Source of the DNA: Nitrospirota bacterium
GTDB lineage: Bacteria; Nitrospirota; Nitrospiria; SBBL01; JAADHI01
Length of the DNA: 47,768 bases
Reading direction: 5' to 3'
Assembly (NCBI GenBank): GCA_029261195.1
Contig: JAJDBU010000022.1
Coordinates: 1 to 47,768, forward strand
Shown here piece after piece: positions 46,109-47,768 of this stretch (position 1 is its first letter; the number at the start of each line of letters is the position of its first letter). The notes beneath the pieces were generated by a model. The model was not told the DNA's origin, did no database searches, and worked only from the letters and a program-made list of their open reading frames with translations. Position numbers and translations under genes: made by a program.

Positions 46109-47734
46109 ATGATTACCTCTGAAATTTTTGTGGCCTACACCCAGTGCCAAATAAAATCCTATTTGCTACTGAACCCGGCTAATAAAGTGGTTCAGAATGA
46201 ATACATTTCTGCCCTAAATGAAAAAACATACAAAACTAGAGCAGAGTATCTCAATAAATTCAAGCAGAAATTTCCTGCTTATCAAGTTTATTCCATTAAT
46301 GAAATGCAAGGTGGAACAAACATTCTGATTGATGCAAATTTAAAAATAAAAAATTTGTCTGGTTATGCGGACGTTCTTACAAAATCAGAAAATACCCTTG
46401 CTTCTAGTATCTACATTCCCACCATTGTTGTTGGCAGTCACAAAATTAACAAAGAACACAGACTTCAATTAGCATTTTTGGGCTATGTCCTATCCAAAAT
46501 TCAGAAGCAAAAACCCCTTTTTGGAAGTATTGTTGGAGGAGATAAGAGAGTTCATCGAATAAAGACTGAATTCCTATATAGAGAGGTCGAGAAATCTTTA
46601 AGAAAATTAAGGGGATGGGAATCAGGGAAGGTTGAACCACCATCCATAATGCTGAATAGGCATTGTTCTTATTGTCCTTTTCAGAAAAAATGTGAATTAG
46701 AGGCGAAGGTGAAAGATCACTTGAGCCTGCTTCGAGGGATGAGCGAAAAAGAGATTATCACCCAAAATAAAAAAGGGATTTTTACGGTTACTCAGTTTTC
46801 ATATACATTTCGTCCGAAAAAATACAGCAAATGGCGTAAAAATAACAAGTATTATCATTCTCTAAAGGCTCTGGCCATACGAGACAAAAAGATTTACACC
46901 GTAGAGCGGCCAGAAATTCCAAAATTTAAAATACAAATATTTCTTGATGTGGAAGCAATTCCAGATCAGAATTTTTATTATCTCATTGGTGTCGTTATCG
47001 TCGAAGAATTTAGTACAAGACAATTCTCTTTTTGGGCCGACAACAAGGGAGACGAATCCACAATCTATAGAAAATTACTTAAAATCTTAGAAAAGTACAA
47101 AGATTTTGTCTTATTCCACTACGGCAGTTTTGAAACTCAATTTATTACCAGGATGAATAAGAAATATAGTGGTAGTAATCTGGATCATTTGGAACAAATC
47201 CTATCCAAATCTATTAATGTTCTATCAATGATTTACGGGAAAATATATTTTCCTACGTATACAAATGGCCTCAAAGAGATAGGAAAGTATTTGGGCTGGA
47301 AATGGACAGAAGAAAGCGCTACAGGTTTACAAAGTCTGGTTTGGAGGCATTGCTGGGAAAAGACACATGATCCGAATTTATATGAAAAATTGATCCGATA
47401 CAATTTAGAAGATTGTTATGCTTTAAAACGTGTAGTCGAAGTAATTGCAAGGGTCTCCGATGGTCTTAACTCTGGCACTGAAATAGTCTCTATAGATAAG
47501 ATCCCAAATAAATCCACATATAAATTTGGACAGATTCAATATTTATTTCAGGAATTAGAGTTTGTTAATGCTTGTGCGTATTTTGATTATCAGCGAGAAA
47601 AAATATTTTTTCGTGATCGGGGGAAAAAGGTGCCTATTTCGGTCAAACTTACCAGCTGTTCCGGTCAAGATTACCAGGTAGTCGGAGCGAAGCGACGCTG
47701 GGTTTTTGGAACTTACTCCGAAATGTTTTCCTGA
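46109..47734 (+). pseudogene. TM0106-type RecB-like nuclease gene, 3' end replaced by IS sequence
   Basis: The 541-codon frame resembles TM0106-family proteins. It has an N-terminal PD-(D/E)XK/RecB-like region with a Cys cluster (HCSYCPFQKKC at about 184-194, Cas4-like). An RNase H/3'-5' exonuclease-like domain follows (about 270-460, FLDVEAIPDQNFYYLIG and YNLEDCYALKRVVE). Codons are much more A/T-rich than those of the neighbours, so it is probably acquired. The last about 35 codons (from 47630) fall in an IS21-like end with tandem repeats, so the native C-terminus is lost. No ribosome site is seen. It may still yield a stable truncated protein. Confidence 0.6.
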
Positions 47735-47768
47735 GTCAATATTGCTTGTTTTTTCCTCATCGATTCTC
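47630..47768. mobile_element. IS21-like insertion-sequence terminus (runs off the window)
   Basis: CGGTCAAACTTACCAG (47640-47655) is repeated at 47662-47677 as CGGTCAAGATTACCAG, 14 of 16 identical with a 22-bp period. A partial third unit (TCGGAGCGAAGC) follows. Multiple tandem repeats with a CGGTCAA...ACCAG core just inside a TG-type end are a feature of IS21-family termini. The outer edge is put near 47630 because TG lies there; the rest of the element would be to the right. Confidence 0.5.

Noticed and set aside
45965-46150. A 61-residue minus-strand frame before the nuclease gene
   Set aside because: It has no recognisable family and overlaps the nuclease start. It could be a decayed fragment, but nothing supports calling it a gene.

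Overview
The window reads as a chromosomal segment of a Gram-negative bacterium. It encodes a TonB-type protein, two outer-membrane beta-barrels and several exported proteins. The gene order rimP-nusA-infB-DUF503-rbfA-truB-rpsO-pnp followed by an M16 peptidase, together with a complete mrpABCDEFG operon, is the kind of backbone seen in Nitrospirota and deltaproteobacterial-type lineages. No rRNA or other strong taxonomic marker is present, so this placement is an inference.

Layout. (1) 1-3732, minus strand: the end of an IS3-type element, then a prpD-prpB-prpC methylcitrate-cycle operon for propionyl-CoA. (2) 3926-7994, plus: a HEPN-like hypothetical gene, purH, purD and a DUF493 gene. (3) 7999-13466, minus: an envelope cluster made of a 1200-residue exported TPR protein, a small exported protein and a TonB/AgmX-type protein. 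(4) 13720-23821, plus: a small membrane protein, a D-amino-acid transaminase, then the transcription/translation operon, with candidate RNA leaders before rimP and pnp. (5) 23897-26585: a ParE/RelE-type toxin-antitoxin pair, an M16 peptidase, a DUF4160-DUF2442 pair and a displaced, diverged copy of the last 58 codons of the M16 gene. (6) 26761-30602: a putative porin and a periplasmic delta-class carbonic anhydrase (minus), facing a second porin (plus). (7) 30820-37421: the broken N-terminal remnant of an ammonium transporter gene, a P-II signal protein and the seven-gene Mrp Na+/H+ antiporter operon. (8) 37584-45916: pdxJ, acpS, nnr, a membrane-anchored hypothetical gene, tsaE, a family-4 uracil-DNA glycosylase, a HIT protein, a LapA-domain protein, ligA, a VF530-type gene and a DUF188 gene. 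(9) 46109 to the end: an A/T-rich TM0106-type nuclease gene whose 3' end appears to be cut by an IS21-like terminus.

Functional links. The translation operon couples ribosome maturation (RimP, RbfA), initiation (IF-2), NusA, tRNA modification (TruB), S15 and RNA decay (PNPase). The carbonic anhydrase, porins and Mrp antiporter together suggest attention to inorganic carbon, pH and sodium. The P-II gene has kept its place although its usual partner, an Amt transporter, survives only as a relic.

The most unusual observations are the displaced M16 gene end beside the DUF4160/DUF2442 pair, the amt relic with a lost start codon, the IS21-like truncation at the right edge, and the candidate regulatory structures upstream of the carbonic anhydrase, rimP and pnp. 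No CRISPR array, tRNA or rRNA gene was seen.
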